Assembly (NCBI GenBank): GCA_018822665.1
Contig: JAHJJX010000012.1
Coordinates: 1-43,891, forward strand
DNA length: 43,891 nt
Direction: 5' to 3'
Source: a bacterium
Lineage (GTDB): Bacteria; Campylobacterota; Campylobacteria; Campylobacterales; Sulfurimonadaceae
The notes under the pieces: generated by a model
What the model was told of the DNA's origin: nothing
Databases searched by the model: none
What the model saw: only the letters and a program-made list of their open reading frames with translations
Shown: positions 16,963 to 24,622 of the stretch, piece after piece
Layout: each line of letters begins with the position of its first letter
How positions within the stretch are numbered: position 1 is the first letter of the stretch
Translations under genes and position numbers: made by a program

Positions 16963-17691
16963 GTGAGCAAAACCATACTGTTTCTTTTCCTATCTGCTTC
17001 GCTTTTATTTTCGGACGAAGCGCATGACATCATGAATAAATTAGACGAAAACATGCGCGGGCAAAATATTTATATTCAGATGAGTATGAAAATCGTTTCT
17101 TTTGGACATGAAAGAACCATGAAGATGCAAAGCTACTCCCAAGGCACAAAAAAAAGTTTTGTCAAAGTGATTTACCCTCCAAAAGATAAAGGGATAACTT
17201 TTTTAAGTCTCGATAATCAAATGTGGCAGTATGTTCCCCGCATAGAAAGAATCATAAAAATACCGCCCTCTATGATGCTCCAAAACTGGATGGGAAGCAA
17301 TATAACAAACGATGACATAGTAAAACAAAGTTCCGTCGTGGAAGATTATGAGCCAAAAATCATTAAAAAAGAGGGTGTTGTCGTAACCATAGAACTGACA
17401 CCCAAAGAAGATGCCGCAGTCGTATGGGGAAAAATAATCACCAACATAAACACCTCCACCTACACCTCCGATAAAGATATTTTTTATGATGAAGAGGGGC
17501 AGGAAGTGAGGGTGTTTTTGTATGATAAAGTAAAAAAATTTGGAAAGTACCACATCCCTACATATTGGAAAATCCAGCCCTCGGATAAAAAAGAGAATTA
17601 TACGGAAATCATTCTTGAAGATGTTGAGTATGATATGAACATCTCCGAACAGTACTTTCAAAAAAGTGCCCTGAAGAGGTTTTCGAGATAG
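16963..17691 (+). CDS. LolA-like periplasmic outer-membrane lipoprotein-sorting protein
   Basis: A 242-residue secreted protein of the LolA-like group (COG2834), with a fold that shuttles lipids or lipoproteins across the periplasm. It uses a GTG start at 16963 behind AGAGGGGG; the ATG at 16959 is out of frame. The signal peptide is MSKTILFLFLSASLLFS. Family blocks visible are YPPKDKGITFLSLDNQMWQY, PPSMMLQNWMGSNITNDD and the C-terminal KKFGKYHIPTYW region. It is longer than housekeeping LolA (about 200), and belongs with the subgroup encoded next to FtsX-type permeases. The permease gene begins at the base after its stop codon. The cargo is unknown. Confidence 0.85.
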   Translation: MSKTILFLFLSASLLFSDEAHDIMNKLDENMRGQNIYIQMSMKIVSFGHERTMKMQSYSQGTKKSFVKVIYPPKDKGITFLSLDNQMWQYVPRIERIIKIPPSMMLQNWMGSNITNDDIVKQSSVVEDYEPKIIKKEGVVVTIELTPKEDAAVVWGKIITNINTSTYTSDKDIFYDEEGQEVRVFLYDKVKKFGKYHIPTYWKIQPSDKKENYTEIILEDVEYDMNISEQYFQKSALKRFSR

Positions 17692-18912
17692 ATGTTTAAA
17701 CTCGCAATCAAAAACATTCTTTTTTACAAAGGACGTTCTATCACCACGAGCGTTTTGACTTTTGTATCGACTATGCTTTTTGTGGTTTTTGTGTCTATGC
17801 AAGACGGTTCCCATAACGCAATGCTTGAAAATTCGCTTAAGATTTATACGGGCGCAATAGAGATTTACCATAAAGAGTATCGGGACGTAGGGGGAAACGA
17901 GTACCTGATTCAAGACGTTAAAACCATCATAGACAAACTCTCGCAAATCGATGCGATTGAAGCTGTGAGTGCTAGATATGAAACTTATGGTCTGCTCTCA
18001 AGCAAAGGGCAGTCGGCGGCTTCTATGGTTGCGGGGATAGAACCTTCCAAAGAGAGGGTTTTAAGCTCTCTTTACGCAGCTCTTCGAGAGGGCGAATTTT
18101 TGTCTGATACTTCGGGAAACTGTCTTTATATGGGCGCAGAGCTGGTTAAAAAACTTCGCCTTAAAATGGGTGAAGAACTTGCCTTTGTAGGTTCGGCGAG
18201 CGACAACTCTTTTGCGGCAGATATTTTTAAGCTCTGCGGGGTTTTTAAAACGGGTTCCTTTGAGTTTGACAGCAGCAGTTCTTTTATTAGCAGAAGCTAT
18301 TTTGACAAATTGATGAATGGGGAGAATAAAGCTTCTTATATCCCTGTGAAGATAAAAAATCTCGATGAAGTGGATGCGCTCAACAGTAAAATTGTAGAAG
18401 TTCTCAATGATGAAGAGCTTGAGAGCCTGACGTGGAAAACTTTGATGAAGACTTTGGTGGAGGCGATGGAAGTTGACAACATTTTTGGATATATCTCCTT
18501 GTCTTTATTTTTTGTTGTCATCTTTTTTGTGATTATGATTTACGGGTTTGTCAATGTAAGCTCCCGCATCAAAGAGTTTGGAGTGCTTCGGTGCATCGGT
18601 TTGTCAAAATCAAATATTTTTTTGCTTCTTTTTTATGAGATATTTATACTCTCAAGTGCAGCTATCGTTTTGGCCGCACCTCTAGCGGCTTCAATCTGTT
18701 ATTATTATAGTATAAACCCTATCGTGATTGAGGGGATAGCGGAGATGTATAAAGATTATGGAATAGTCTCAGATGAGGTTCCCTTTGATTTTAATATTTT
18801 TACAATCTCCTGGAATCTCGGAGTTATCTATGTGCTTAATTTTTTGAGTGTGATTTACCCTTATATGTACATCAATTCTTTCAAACCCATAGAGGCAAGC
18901 CGACATGTTTAA
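17692..18912 (+). CDS. ABC transporter permease, FtsX/LolC-MacB type (first)
   Basis: A 406-residue inner-membrane protein. One membrane segment lies at about 14-35, followed by a periplasmic MacB-type domain (about 36-260). Three C-terminal segments lie at about 268-292, 310-342 and 368-392. KEFGVLRCIGLSKSNIF is the conserved cytoplasmic coupling sequence of FtsX permeases. Such proteins extract or push envelope substrates mechanically without transporting them through a channel. The ATG directly follows the LolA-like gene stop, and its own end overlaps the second permease by 8 nt, so three genes are translationally coupled. The partner ATPase is probably the gene at 20838. Confidence 0.88.
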   Translation: MFKLAIKNILFYKGRSITTSVLTFVSTMLFVVFVSMQDGSHNAMLENSLKIYTGAIEIYHKEYRDVGGNEYLIQDVKTIIDKLSQIDAIEAVSARYETYGLLSSKGQSAASMVAGIEPSKERVLSSLYAALREGEFLSDTSGNCLYMGAELVKKLRLKMGEELAFVGSASDNSFAADIFKLCGVFKTGSFEFDSSSSFISRSYFDKLMNGENKASYIPVKIKNLDEVDALNSKIVEVLNDEELESLTWKTLMKTLVEAMEVDNIFGYISLSLFFVVIFFVIMIYGFVNVSSRIKEFGVLRCIGLSKSNIFLLLFYEIFILSSAAIVLAAPLAASICYYYSINPIVIEGIAEMYKDYGIVSDEVPFDFNIFTISWNLGVIYVLNFLSVIYPYMYINSFKPIEASRHV

Positions 18913-20116
18913 GCTTCTTGTGAAGATGGCTTGGAAGAACTCCTTTTTAAGGCTTTCGCGCACACTTCTTGTCATTATGATGATTGGTGTAAGCATGAGT
19001 ATGATGTTGGGAATTCAGGGTCTTTATGATGGAATGACCGTAAATATGATAGACAAAAATAAAAGAAGCGACAGCGGAGATATAAGTATCTATGCAAAAG
19101 AGTATAGAATTGAAAAAGATTTAAAACATACGATAAAAAATGCCGCGCAGATAAAAGAGCAGTTGCAAAAAAGAGAGGGTATAGAAGCCGTTGTTTTAAG
19201 ACTTCGGGCAGAGGGGCTGGCTTCTACTGCCAGAAAATCAACTTTTACGACGATAAACGCAATAGATTTAGCGGAGGAAGAATCTTTTGGAAAGTTTAGC
19301 GCGTTTTTAAAAGAGGGGGAACTCGATTTGGACAAAAGAGGCGCGCTTGTCGGGATAGAACTCGCCAAAACACTTAAAATCCGCATAGGCTCCAAGGTGA
19401 TTTTTTCCACGCAAGATGTCTCGGGAGAGATAAACTCCATAGCGCTCAAAGTAACCGGCATCGTTCAAACAACAAACATTGTTCTTGATAAAAGTGCTAT
19501 TTTTGTGCAGAGCAAAAAGTTGTATACGTTTTTGGGTGTCGGGGCGGATGAAGCGACTCAAATCGCCATAAAGTCTCATGATGAAAAACTCTATGCAAGC
19601 CTAAAAGAAACATACCCAAATCTGGATGTAAAAAGCTTTTTAGAGTTGCAACCGATGATGAAAATGATGCAGGAGATGATGCGCATCTTTAACTCTATCA
19701 CTTTTTTTATCGTTATGAGTGTTGTGTTTATCGGGATTTTGGGTGTGATGTATGTTTCTGTTCTTGATAGAATTCGTGAATTCGGAATAATGCTTGGCAT
19801 AGGGATGCACTACAAATATATTAGATTGCAGATATTTTTAGAGGCTTTGTTTGTAGGCTTCATCGGGTATGCAAGCGGAGCGATTTTAGGAATAATTTTG
19901 CTTGTTTATCTGCGGGATTATGGACTGGATTTGAGTGCTTTTGCGGATGCGATGCAGAGTTTTGGTTATGAAACAACGGTGCACGGAACGATTAAATTTT
20001 CCTACTTCAGCACCACTTTTTTAGCGATTATGAGCGCCTCGGTTTTAAGTGTTTTGATTCCTCTAAGAAAGATAAAAACACTCAAACCCATAGAAGTTAT
20101 CAAGGCGGAGAAATAA
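18905..20116 (+). CDS. ABC transporter permease, FtsX/LolC-MacB type (second)
   Basis: A 403-residue paralogue of the preceding permease with the same layout: membrane segment at about 17-38, periplasmic domain, then three C-terminal segments starting near 265. The coupling motif is IREFGIMLGIGMHYKYIR. Two different permeases suggest a heterodimer, as in LolC-LolE. An unusual Met-rich run (LQPMMKMMQEMMRIFNS, about 244-260) lies just before the second membrane segment. It overlaps the first permease gene by 8 nt. A small secreted protein gene follows after 94 bp. Confidence 0.88.
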   Translation: MFKLLVKMAWKNSFLRLSRTLLVIMMIGVSMSMMLGIQGLYDGMTVNMIDKNKRSDSGDISIYAKEYRIEKDLKHTIKNAAQIKEQLQKREGIEAVVLRLRAEGLASTARKSTFTTINAIDLAEEESFGKFSAFLKEGELDLDKRGALVGIELAKTLKIRIGSKVIFSTQDVSGEINSIALKVTGIVQTTNIVLDKSAIFVQSKKLYTFLGVGADEATQIAIKSHDEKLYASLKETYPNLDVKSFLELQPMMKMMQEMMRIFNSITFFIVMSVVFIGILGVMYVSVLDRIREFGIMLGIGMHYKYIRLQIFLEALFVGFIGYASGAILGIILLVYLRDYGLDLSAFADAMQSFGYETTVHGTIKFSYFSTTFLAIMSASVLSVLIPLRKIKTLKPIEVIKAEK

Positions 20117-20210
20117 TAAAGCGCTCTTTTTTCTCTTTTTGCAGGGAAGCTACATTAATATTTCATTAGCTTTGCTTGAATACACTTATACAATACAAAG
20201 GAGATTCCCG

Positions 20211-20681
20211 ATGAGTAAAAAAATTATTATTATTTCCGTTTTTCTAAGCAATATCGTTTTTGCTTCTGTTTTACCCCTCAATATATCGCAAAACAATGCC
20301 AATACCAATCAGCTCAATACATTGTCCAATATGGCCGGTTTAAATCTTTACAAAAGAGGCTTGGATAAAAAAATAGCACAGCAAAAGATTTCTAAATCTT
20401 TGCAAGGCGATGAATATACAAATGATTTAATGGCGCAAAATATAACAGAAAATTTTGCTGAAATTACAAAAGAGGACATAGTTACGCACATCAGCAATTC
20501 TGCTTTATATGAAAAGAGTGTTGATTTGAGTTCTTATTCAAACATTATCTCTCTTGTGCAAAAAAGTAACAAACTTGTATTGGACAAAGAAAATTTAGAA
20601 AAAATACAAAAAATTAGTTTAGAAAATACAAAAATAAAATCTTCGTACAGAGCTTTTTTACTCCCTTGCTCTTACGTTTAG
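20211..20681 (+). CDS. Small exported hypothetical protein within the Lol-like cluster
   Basis: A 156-residue protein of no recognised family. I chose the ATG at 20211, which has AAGGAGA 7 nt upstream and opens a signal peptide (MSKKIIIISVFLSNIVFAS); the frame upstream has no start signals. The mature part is rich in Asn, Ser, Lys and Leu, appears mostly helical, and has a single Cys near the C terminus (LLPCSYV). It lies between the permease genes and the ATPase gene in the same direction and is followed by a hairpin at 20691, so it may be a separate unit or the last gene of the permease transcript. Membership in the transport system is inferred from position only. Confidence 0.65.
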   Translation: MSKKIIIISVFLSNIVFASVLPLNISQNNANTNQLNTLSNMAGLNLYKRGLDKKIAQQKISKSLQGDEYTNDLMAQNITENFAEITKEDIVTHISNSALYEKSVDLSSYSNIISLVQKSNKLVLDKENLEKIQKISLENTKIKSSYRAFLLPCSYV

Positions 20682-20690
20682 ATTTGAAAC

Positions 20691-20720
20691 ACTTAGCAAT
20701 ATTTTTTGCTAAGTTCCTTC
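20691..20720 (+). terminator. Hairpin terminator after the small exported protein gene
   Basis: ACTTAGCAA (20691-20699) pairs with TTGCTAAGT (20706-20714) around a TATTTT loop, followed by the pyrimidine-rich TCCTTCTCC. It sits 10 nt after the stop codon. The tail is not a pure U-tract, so efficiency is uncertain. Confidence 0.6.
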
Positions 20721-20750
20721 TCCTTGCTCTTCGTTCTTTGCAAAAAATCC

Positions 20751-20761
20751 GGCATGTGGAA
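20751..20761 (-). repeat. TTCCACATGCC repeat, exact copy 5 (reverse), intergenic
   Basis: GGCATGTGGAA on the + strand, about 36 nt beyond the hairpin at 20691-20714, in the gap before the ATPase gene. Confidence 0.85.
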
Positions 20762-20837
20762 CATCTGTTTACATAAGATATTTCATGTTATACTCTTTGT
20801 TGATTTTAAAAATAAATAGAATATTTTGGAAGCTAAA

Positions 20838-21509
20838 ATGATACAACTGCAAAATGTAAACAAATATTTTTATAAAGGCGAACCAAGAGAGGTTCATGCG
20901 CTCATCGACATTACTTTGACTATACAAGACGGAGAGTTTACGCTCTTTAGCGGGCCTTCGGGGTGCGGTAAAACTACACTTTTAAATGCGATAGGCGCAC
21001 TCGATAGCATTGACAGCGGAGAGATTTATCTTGATGAAAAAGAGATAGGCTCTTTGAGCGAAGACGCAAGAACAAGCATAAGACTCAATGCGATGGGTTT
21101 CGTTTTTCAGGCCTACAATCTTGTTCCGGTTTTGAGTGTGGAGGAGAATATAGGTTTCATAATGAAGCTTCGCGGATTTTCGGATGCACAGATAAAACAA
21201 AGAGTTTTGGAAGTGGCTTCCATGCTTGAGATAGACAATAAACTCTCTTCACTTCCACATGCCCTCAGCGGCGGACAACAACAGCGCGTTGCGGTTGCAA
21301 GGGCAGTTGCCGCAAAACCTAAATTTATTTTAGCCGATGAGCCAACCGCCAATCTGGATTCTAAAAATTCAAAAGCGCTTATGGACATGATGAGGGAACT
21401 CAATGAGAAAGAGGGTGTGAGTATATTATTTGCTTCGCATGATGATTACATTCACGAGAATGTACGACGCATCATCAAGATGAATGACGGTGCCATTGTA
21501 GATGCTTAA
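20838..21509 (+). CDS. ABC transporter ATP-binding protein, LolD/MacB type
   Basis: A 223-residue ATPase predicted to power the two FtsX-type permeases encoded upstream. The ATG at 20838 has GGAAG 5 nt ahead of it; a TTG at 20826 is in frame but overlaps the ribosome site. Motifs: Walker A GPSGCGKT (39-46), Q-loop FVFQAYNLVPVLSVEENI (the LolD/MacB-type x-loop), signature [14 protein letters not shown], Walker B FILADEPTANLD, H-loop His in FASHDD. Length matches LolD. The outer-membrane protein gene starts inside its last codons (8-nt overlap), so these two are coupled. A TTCCACATGCC copy at 21253 encodes the Pro-His-Ala just before the signature. Confidence 0.92.
   Translation: MIQLQNVNKYFYKGEPREVHALIDITLTIQDGEFTLFSGPSGCGKTTLLNAIGALDSIDSGEIYLDEKEIGSLSEDARTSIRLNAMGFVFQAYNLVPVLSVEENIGFIMKLRGFSDAQIKQRVLEVASMLEIDNKLSSLPHALSGGQQQRVAVARAVAAKPKFILADEPTANLDSKNSKALMDMMRELNEKEGVSILFASHDDYIHENVRRIIKMNDGAIVDA
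21253..21263 (+). repeat. TTCCACATGCC repeat, exact copy 6
   Basis: Exact copy in the LolD-type gene, read as CTT-CCA-CAT-GCC (Leu-Pro-His-Ala). It is the first of three exact copies within 370 bp. Confidence 0.85.
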
Positions 21510-22656
21510 ATGGTTTCTTCTTTTTGTGCTTATATTTCCACATGCCGTGACGGCAGAGTTTGACTACAAAATAAGCAACACCAACTTTATGCTTTCTCAA
21601 GGCTCAGAAGTTCCACATGCCGACACAAGCTACCTTTACAACTATGACAGACTAAGAGTTCAGGCGGATTACAAAGAGGAGAGTTTCTTTGCCACCGCTA
21701 TTGCGGATGGTGTGAATTATTTGGGTTATGCTTATGTTCATTCTGTTTCATTTGCGTATCTGAAACAAATACATTCCGATACCCCTTTTAAAACACAGAC
21801 GGAGTTTAGCGATTACCGTGAGGGTAGTGCGTATGCAAAACTTTACAGACTCTACGGCGGTTATGAAGATAACCAAAACAGAGTAGTTTTAGGGGTGCAA
21901 AATATTCAAATGGGAGTGGGGCGCATCTGGACACCGACAAATCTTTTTAATCCTAAAAATATTTATGCCTTAGAGCCTGATGAGGTTTTTGGGGTTGCAG
22001 CTCTTTCTTATACGAGACATCTCAATGAAACATCGCATCTCAGTGTTCTTATGAGTCAAAAGGCAGACAACAGTTTCAAGTACGGTGCAAGATACAAAAC
22101 ATTTTTAGATTTTGCAGATTTTGCGCTGGATGTCATGAGTTCGGATGATACAAAGATGCTGGGGTATGAGGTCGAAGGAAATCTAGCCGATACGGGAGTG
22201 GAGCTGAGAAGTGAGGGCGCATATATCAAAAATACCCTTCTCACAGGTTTGAGTACCAATAAGGAGAGAGAATTTTTTCAAGGGATAATCGGAGCCGATT
22301 ACGGCTTTGTAAACGGGGTGACTTTGGCGGCAGAAGCACTTTACAGCTCTGAGAAATTTTCTTATGCAGAGATGCTGCTCAATCTTGAGTCTGAAATCTT
22401 GCCCAATCTCGTGTATTCAAGATTGTATACCGCACTTAATCTTTCTTATAGTTTCAATATATTTTTGGATGGTTCTCTTGTTTACATAGAGAGTTTTAAC
22501 GACAAAAATTCCCGTTTTATCTCCCCGAATATTACCTACACGCTCAATGATTATCATTCCTTTTCTTTGGGAGCTATGATACAAAACGGAGCAAAAGAGA
22601 GTGAGTTTGGAAGTTTTTCCAATACATATTATTTTAAATGGGCTTTATCGTTTTAG
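21502..22656 (+). CDS. Outer-membrane beta-barrel protein of the Lol-like cluster
   Basis: A 384-residue protein with a signal peptide (1-18, ending AVTAE). The remainder is strand-rich with many aromatic residues, short turns and a terminal Phe (YYFKWALSF), consistent with a barrel of 14-18 strands. I do not recognise the family. Its start overlaps the ATPase stop by 8 nt, which ties it to the LolA-like / permease / ATPase set and suggests an outer-membrane receiver or exit component for the same substrate. Two TTCCACATGCC copies lie near its 5' end. A terminator follows at 22677. Confidence 0.75.
   Translation: MLKWFLLFVLIFPHAVTAEFDYKISNTNFMLSQGSEVPHADTSYLYNYDRLRVQADYKEESFFATAIADGVNYLGYAYVHSVSFAYLKQIHSDTPFKTQTEFSDYREGSAYAKLYRLYGGYEDNQNRVVLGVQNIQMGVGRIWTPTNLFNPKNIYALEPDEVFGVAALSYTRHLNETSHLSVLMSQKADNSFKYGARYKTFLDFADFALDVMSSDDTKMLGYEVEGNLADTGVELRSEGAYIKNTLLTGLSTNKEREFFQGIIGADYGFVNGVTLAAEALYSSEKFSYAEMLLNLESEILPNLVYSRLYTALNLSYSFNIFLDGSLVYIESFNDKNSRFISPNITYTLNDYHSFSLGAMIQNGAKESEFGSFSNTYYFKWALSF
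21536..21546 (+). repeat. TTCCACATGCC repeat, exact copy 7
   Basis: Exact copy inside the signal-peptide codons of the outer-membrane protein gene, read as Phe-Pro-His-Ala. A charged or bulky His in a signal-peptide core is unusual, suggesting the DNA motif rather than the protein is selected. Confidence 0.85.
21611..21621 (+). repeat. TTCCACATGCC repeat, exact copy 8
   Basis: Exact copy 75 nt after copy 7 in the same gene and frame, read as Val-Pro-His-Ala. Confidence 0.85.
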
Positions 22657-22676
22657 AAGTTTAAGAGGTGTTTTTT

Positions 22677-22716
22677 GCAAAACCGAAGAAAGTTTATTTC
22701 TTCGGTTTTGCATTTT
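22677..22716. terminator. Long perfect hairpin between convergent genes
   Basis: A perfect 15-bp stem (22677-22691 with 22697-22711, based on GCAAAACCGAAGAAA) has a 5-nt loop and is followed by ATTTTAA on the + strand. It lies between the outer-membrane protein gene (+) and leuA (-), 3 nt from the leuA stop, and probably serves both, best in the + direction. Confidence 0.85.
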
Positions 22717-24373
22717 AATGAAAAGCTCTGTTGAGTGCACAAAACAGTGCAAGGATGGACGCAGTCGCTATATCATTGTCTTCACCCACTCCAAAACATG
22801 AAAGAATGTCATCGCTTTGAATTTCAATGTAGGCGATAGCTTTTGCAGAACTTTTGTCCCCATGCGAGTGCTCATAGTATGAATGGATTGTAAATTCATT
22901 TTTATAATCTTTCATCAGTGCATTTTTGCAAGCATCAATAGGACCGTTTCCTTCCCCTTTCGCTGTAATCTCTTTGCCGTTATAGTTATATACCAGCGTG
23001 CAAGTAGAAACCTTTTTATCGGAAGATAAGGTTAAATCAACTAAAGATATATGCTCTTTCGCATTAAAATAACTTTCTTTGAAAATTTCCAAGATTTCCT
23101 GAGGCTCCAGCTCTCTTCCTTTTTCATCGGTCACCATCTGAACAGTGCGGCCGATTTCAGGATGCATTGCCTTTGGCAATTGGTACCCGTAATTTTTCTC
23201 CAGTATATAAGCGATGCCGCCTTTTCCGGATTGAGAGTTAATTCTGATGATGCTCTCATAAGTTCTTCCCACGTCTTTGGGGTCTATGGGCAGGTAAGGA
23301 ACTTCCCAAAACTTGTCGCTTTTTTTCTTTTGATATGCTAAACCTTTGTTGATGGCATCTTGGTGTGAGCCTGAAAAAGCGGTATATACCAACTCTCCGA
23401 CATAAGGATGGCGGCAATGTGTTAGTATTTCCGTACATTTTTCCACAACTTCCAAAACTTCATTGATATTTGAGAAATCAAGCTTGGAATCGACACCCTG
23501 CGTTGTCATATTGAGCGCGAGCGTGATGATGTCTACATTGCCTGTTCTCTCTCCATTGCTCAAAAGTGTTCCCTCGACTCTGTCCGCACCCGCTAAAAGA
23601 GCCAGCTCAGTTGCGGCAACAGATGTTCCTCTGTCGTTGTGTGTGTGCGTGGAGATGATGACATTTTCTCTGTTGTCAAGATGCTCACTCATCCATTCTA
23701 TTTGGTCGGCATAAATATTCGGAGTAGCCATCTCTACGGTTGCGGGTAAATTAATGATAACTTTTCTTGTAGGGTTGATTCCCCAGCGGGCGGTGACGGC
23801 ATTACAAATCTTCGCCGCATACTCCAATTCTGTTCCTGTAAAACTCTCAGGAGAATACTCTAAGAAAATTTCTCCATCATGCATCTTTTCATATTTTTTT
23901 ACCAAATCGACACCTTCAAGTGCAAGGGCGATAATCTCATCTTGAGATTTGTTAAATACAATCTTTCTTTGCGCAACCGAAGTGGAGTTGTATAAATGCA
24001 CGGTGGCTTTTTTCACACCCTTGAGTGCTTCAAAAGTTTTAGCAATCAGGTGTTCCCTTGCTTGAACAAGAACCTGTACGGTTACGTCATCAGGGATAAG
24101 TTTGTCATCTACCAAGCGACGTAAAAAGTCAAATTCTACTTTAGAAGCAGAAGGGAAACCGATTTCTATTTCTTTAAATCCGAGTTTTAATAAGAGTGTA
24201 AAAAGTTCAAGTTTTTTCTTCATATCCATAGGGTTTATAAGTGCTTGATTTCCGTCGCGTAAATCAACACTGCACCACGCAGGAGCTTTGACTATTGTAT
24301 TAGCAGGCCATTTTCTATTTGGCAAATCTATTTGCGGGTAAGGACGATACTTACCGTTATTTATATGATTCAT
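22715..24373 (-). CDS. leuA: 2-isopropylmalate synthase
   Basis: First committed enzyme of leucine synthesis: condenses acetyl-CoA with 2-oxoisovalerate. The 552 residues match the longer LeuA class (as in actinobacteria and some proteobacteria), not the roughly 515-residue enterobacterial one. Visible are CSVDLRDGNQALINPMD (catalytic base and metal-binding region), HTHNDRGTSVA (metal-binding His pair), NGERTGNVDI, and a C-terminal regulatory domain from about 430 that normally binds leucine (EGNGPIDACKNAL). AAAGGAT precedes the ATG at 24373. No leucine-rich leader peptide is visible upstream, so regulation is probably mainly by feedback inhibition. It stands alone between terminators. Confidence 0.95.
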   Translation of the reverse strand: MNHINNGKYRPYPQIDLPNRKWPANTIVKAPAWCSVDLRDGNQALINPMDMKKKLELFTLLLKLGFKEIEIGFPSASKVEFDFLRRLVDDKLIPDDVTVQVLVQAREHLIAKTFEALKGVKKATVHLYNSTSVAQRKIVFNKSQDEIIALALEGVDLVKKYEKMHDGEIFLEYSPESFTGTELEYAAKICNAVTARWGINPTRKVIINLPATVEMATPNIYADQIEWMSEHLDNRENVIISTHTHNDRGTSVAATELALLAGADRVEGTLLSNGERTGNVDIITLALNMTTQGVDSKLDFSNINEVLEVVEKCTEILTHCRHPYVGELVYTAFSGSHQDAINKGLAYQKKKSDKFWEVPYLPIDPKDVGRTYESIIRINSQSGKGGIAYILEKNYGYQLPKAMHPEIGRTVQMVTDEKGRELEPQEILEIFKESYFNAKEHISLVDLTLSSDKKVSTCTLVYNYNGKEITAKGEGNGPIDACKNALMKDYKNEFTIHSYYEHSHGDKSSAKAIAYIEIQSDDILSCFGVGEDNDIATASILALFCALNRAFH

Positions 24374-24551
24374 GTGAATCCTTTAAACTTGAAATTTGAT
24401 AGTACACTCTTACATAACTATCTTGAGCGCAATTATATCAAATTTATAATTACGGAAATAGTATATGTTCGATGATAGTCGGTAATTATAAAGTTATTGT
24501 AAAAAAATACTTTAATGAAGCGGGTAAAAGAATTATTTTCTTATCGGGCTT

Positions 24552-24562
24552 GGCATGTGGAA
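24552..24562 (-). repeat. TTCCACATGCC repeat, exact copy 9 (reverse), intergenic
   Basis: GGCATGTGGAA on the + strand, 18 nt from the glnA-side hairpin at 24581-24600. Confidence 0.85.
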
Positions 24563-24580
24563 GCGGAGTTTGGAGTATCT

Positions 24581-24600
24581 TTTCCCGCAACAGCGGGAAA
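24581..24600 (-). terminator. Hairpin downstream of glnA
   Basis: A perfect 8-bp stem with 4-nt loop, 22 nt after the glnA stop. The sequence following it on the minus strand (AGATACTCC) is not U-rich, so it may protect the 3' end rather than terminate. Confidence 0.5.
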
Positions 24601-24622
24601 GAAAATAAAGCTTAAAAGCTTA

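Larger units (their letters stand above)
24374..24622. other. Intergenic region between glnA end and leuA start
   Basis: About 250 bp holding the glnA 3' end signals and the leuA promoter. The strongest structure is a TTTCCCGC-AACA-GCGGGAAA hairpin at 24581-24600, with a smaller AAGCTT-type palindrome at 24608-24621 directly after the glnA stop. AT-rich sequence at 24390-24530 includes possible -10 elements for leuA (minus-strand TACTAT at about 24400). No leader peptide or RNA gene was recognised. Confidence 0.4.

Noticed and set aside
22677-22711. Long hairpin between the outer-membrane protein gene and leuA as a mobile-element end or attachment site
   Set aside because: Its position between convergent gene ends and perfect stem fit a terminator, and no partner copy exists in the window.
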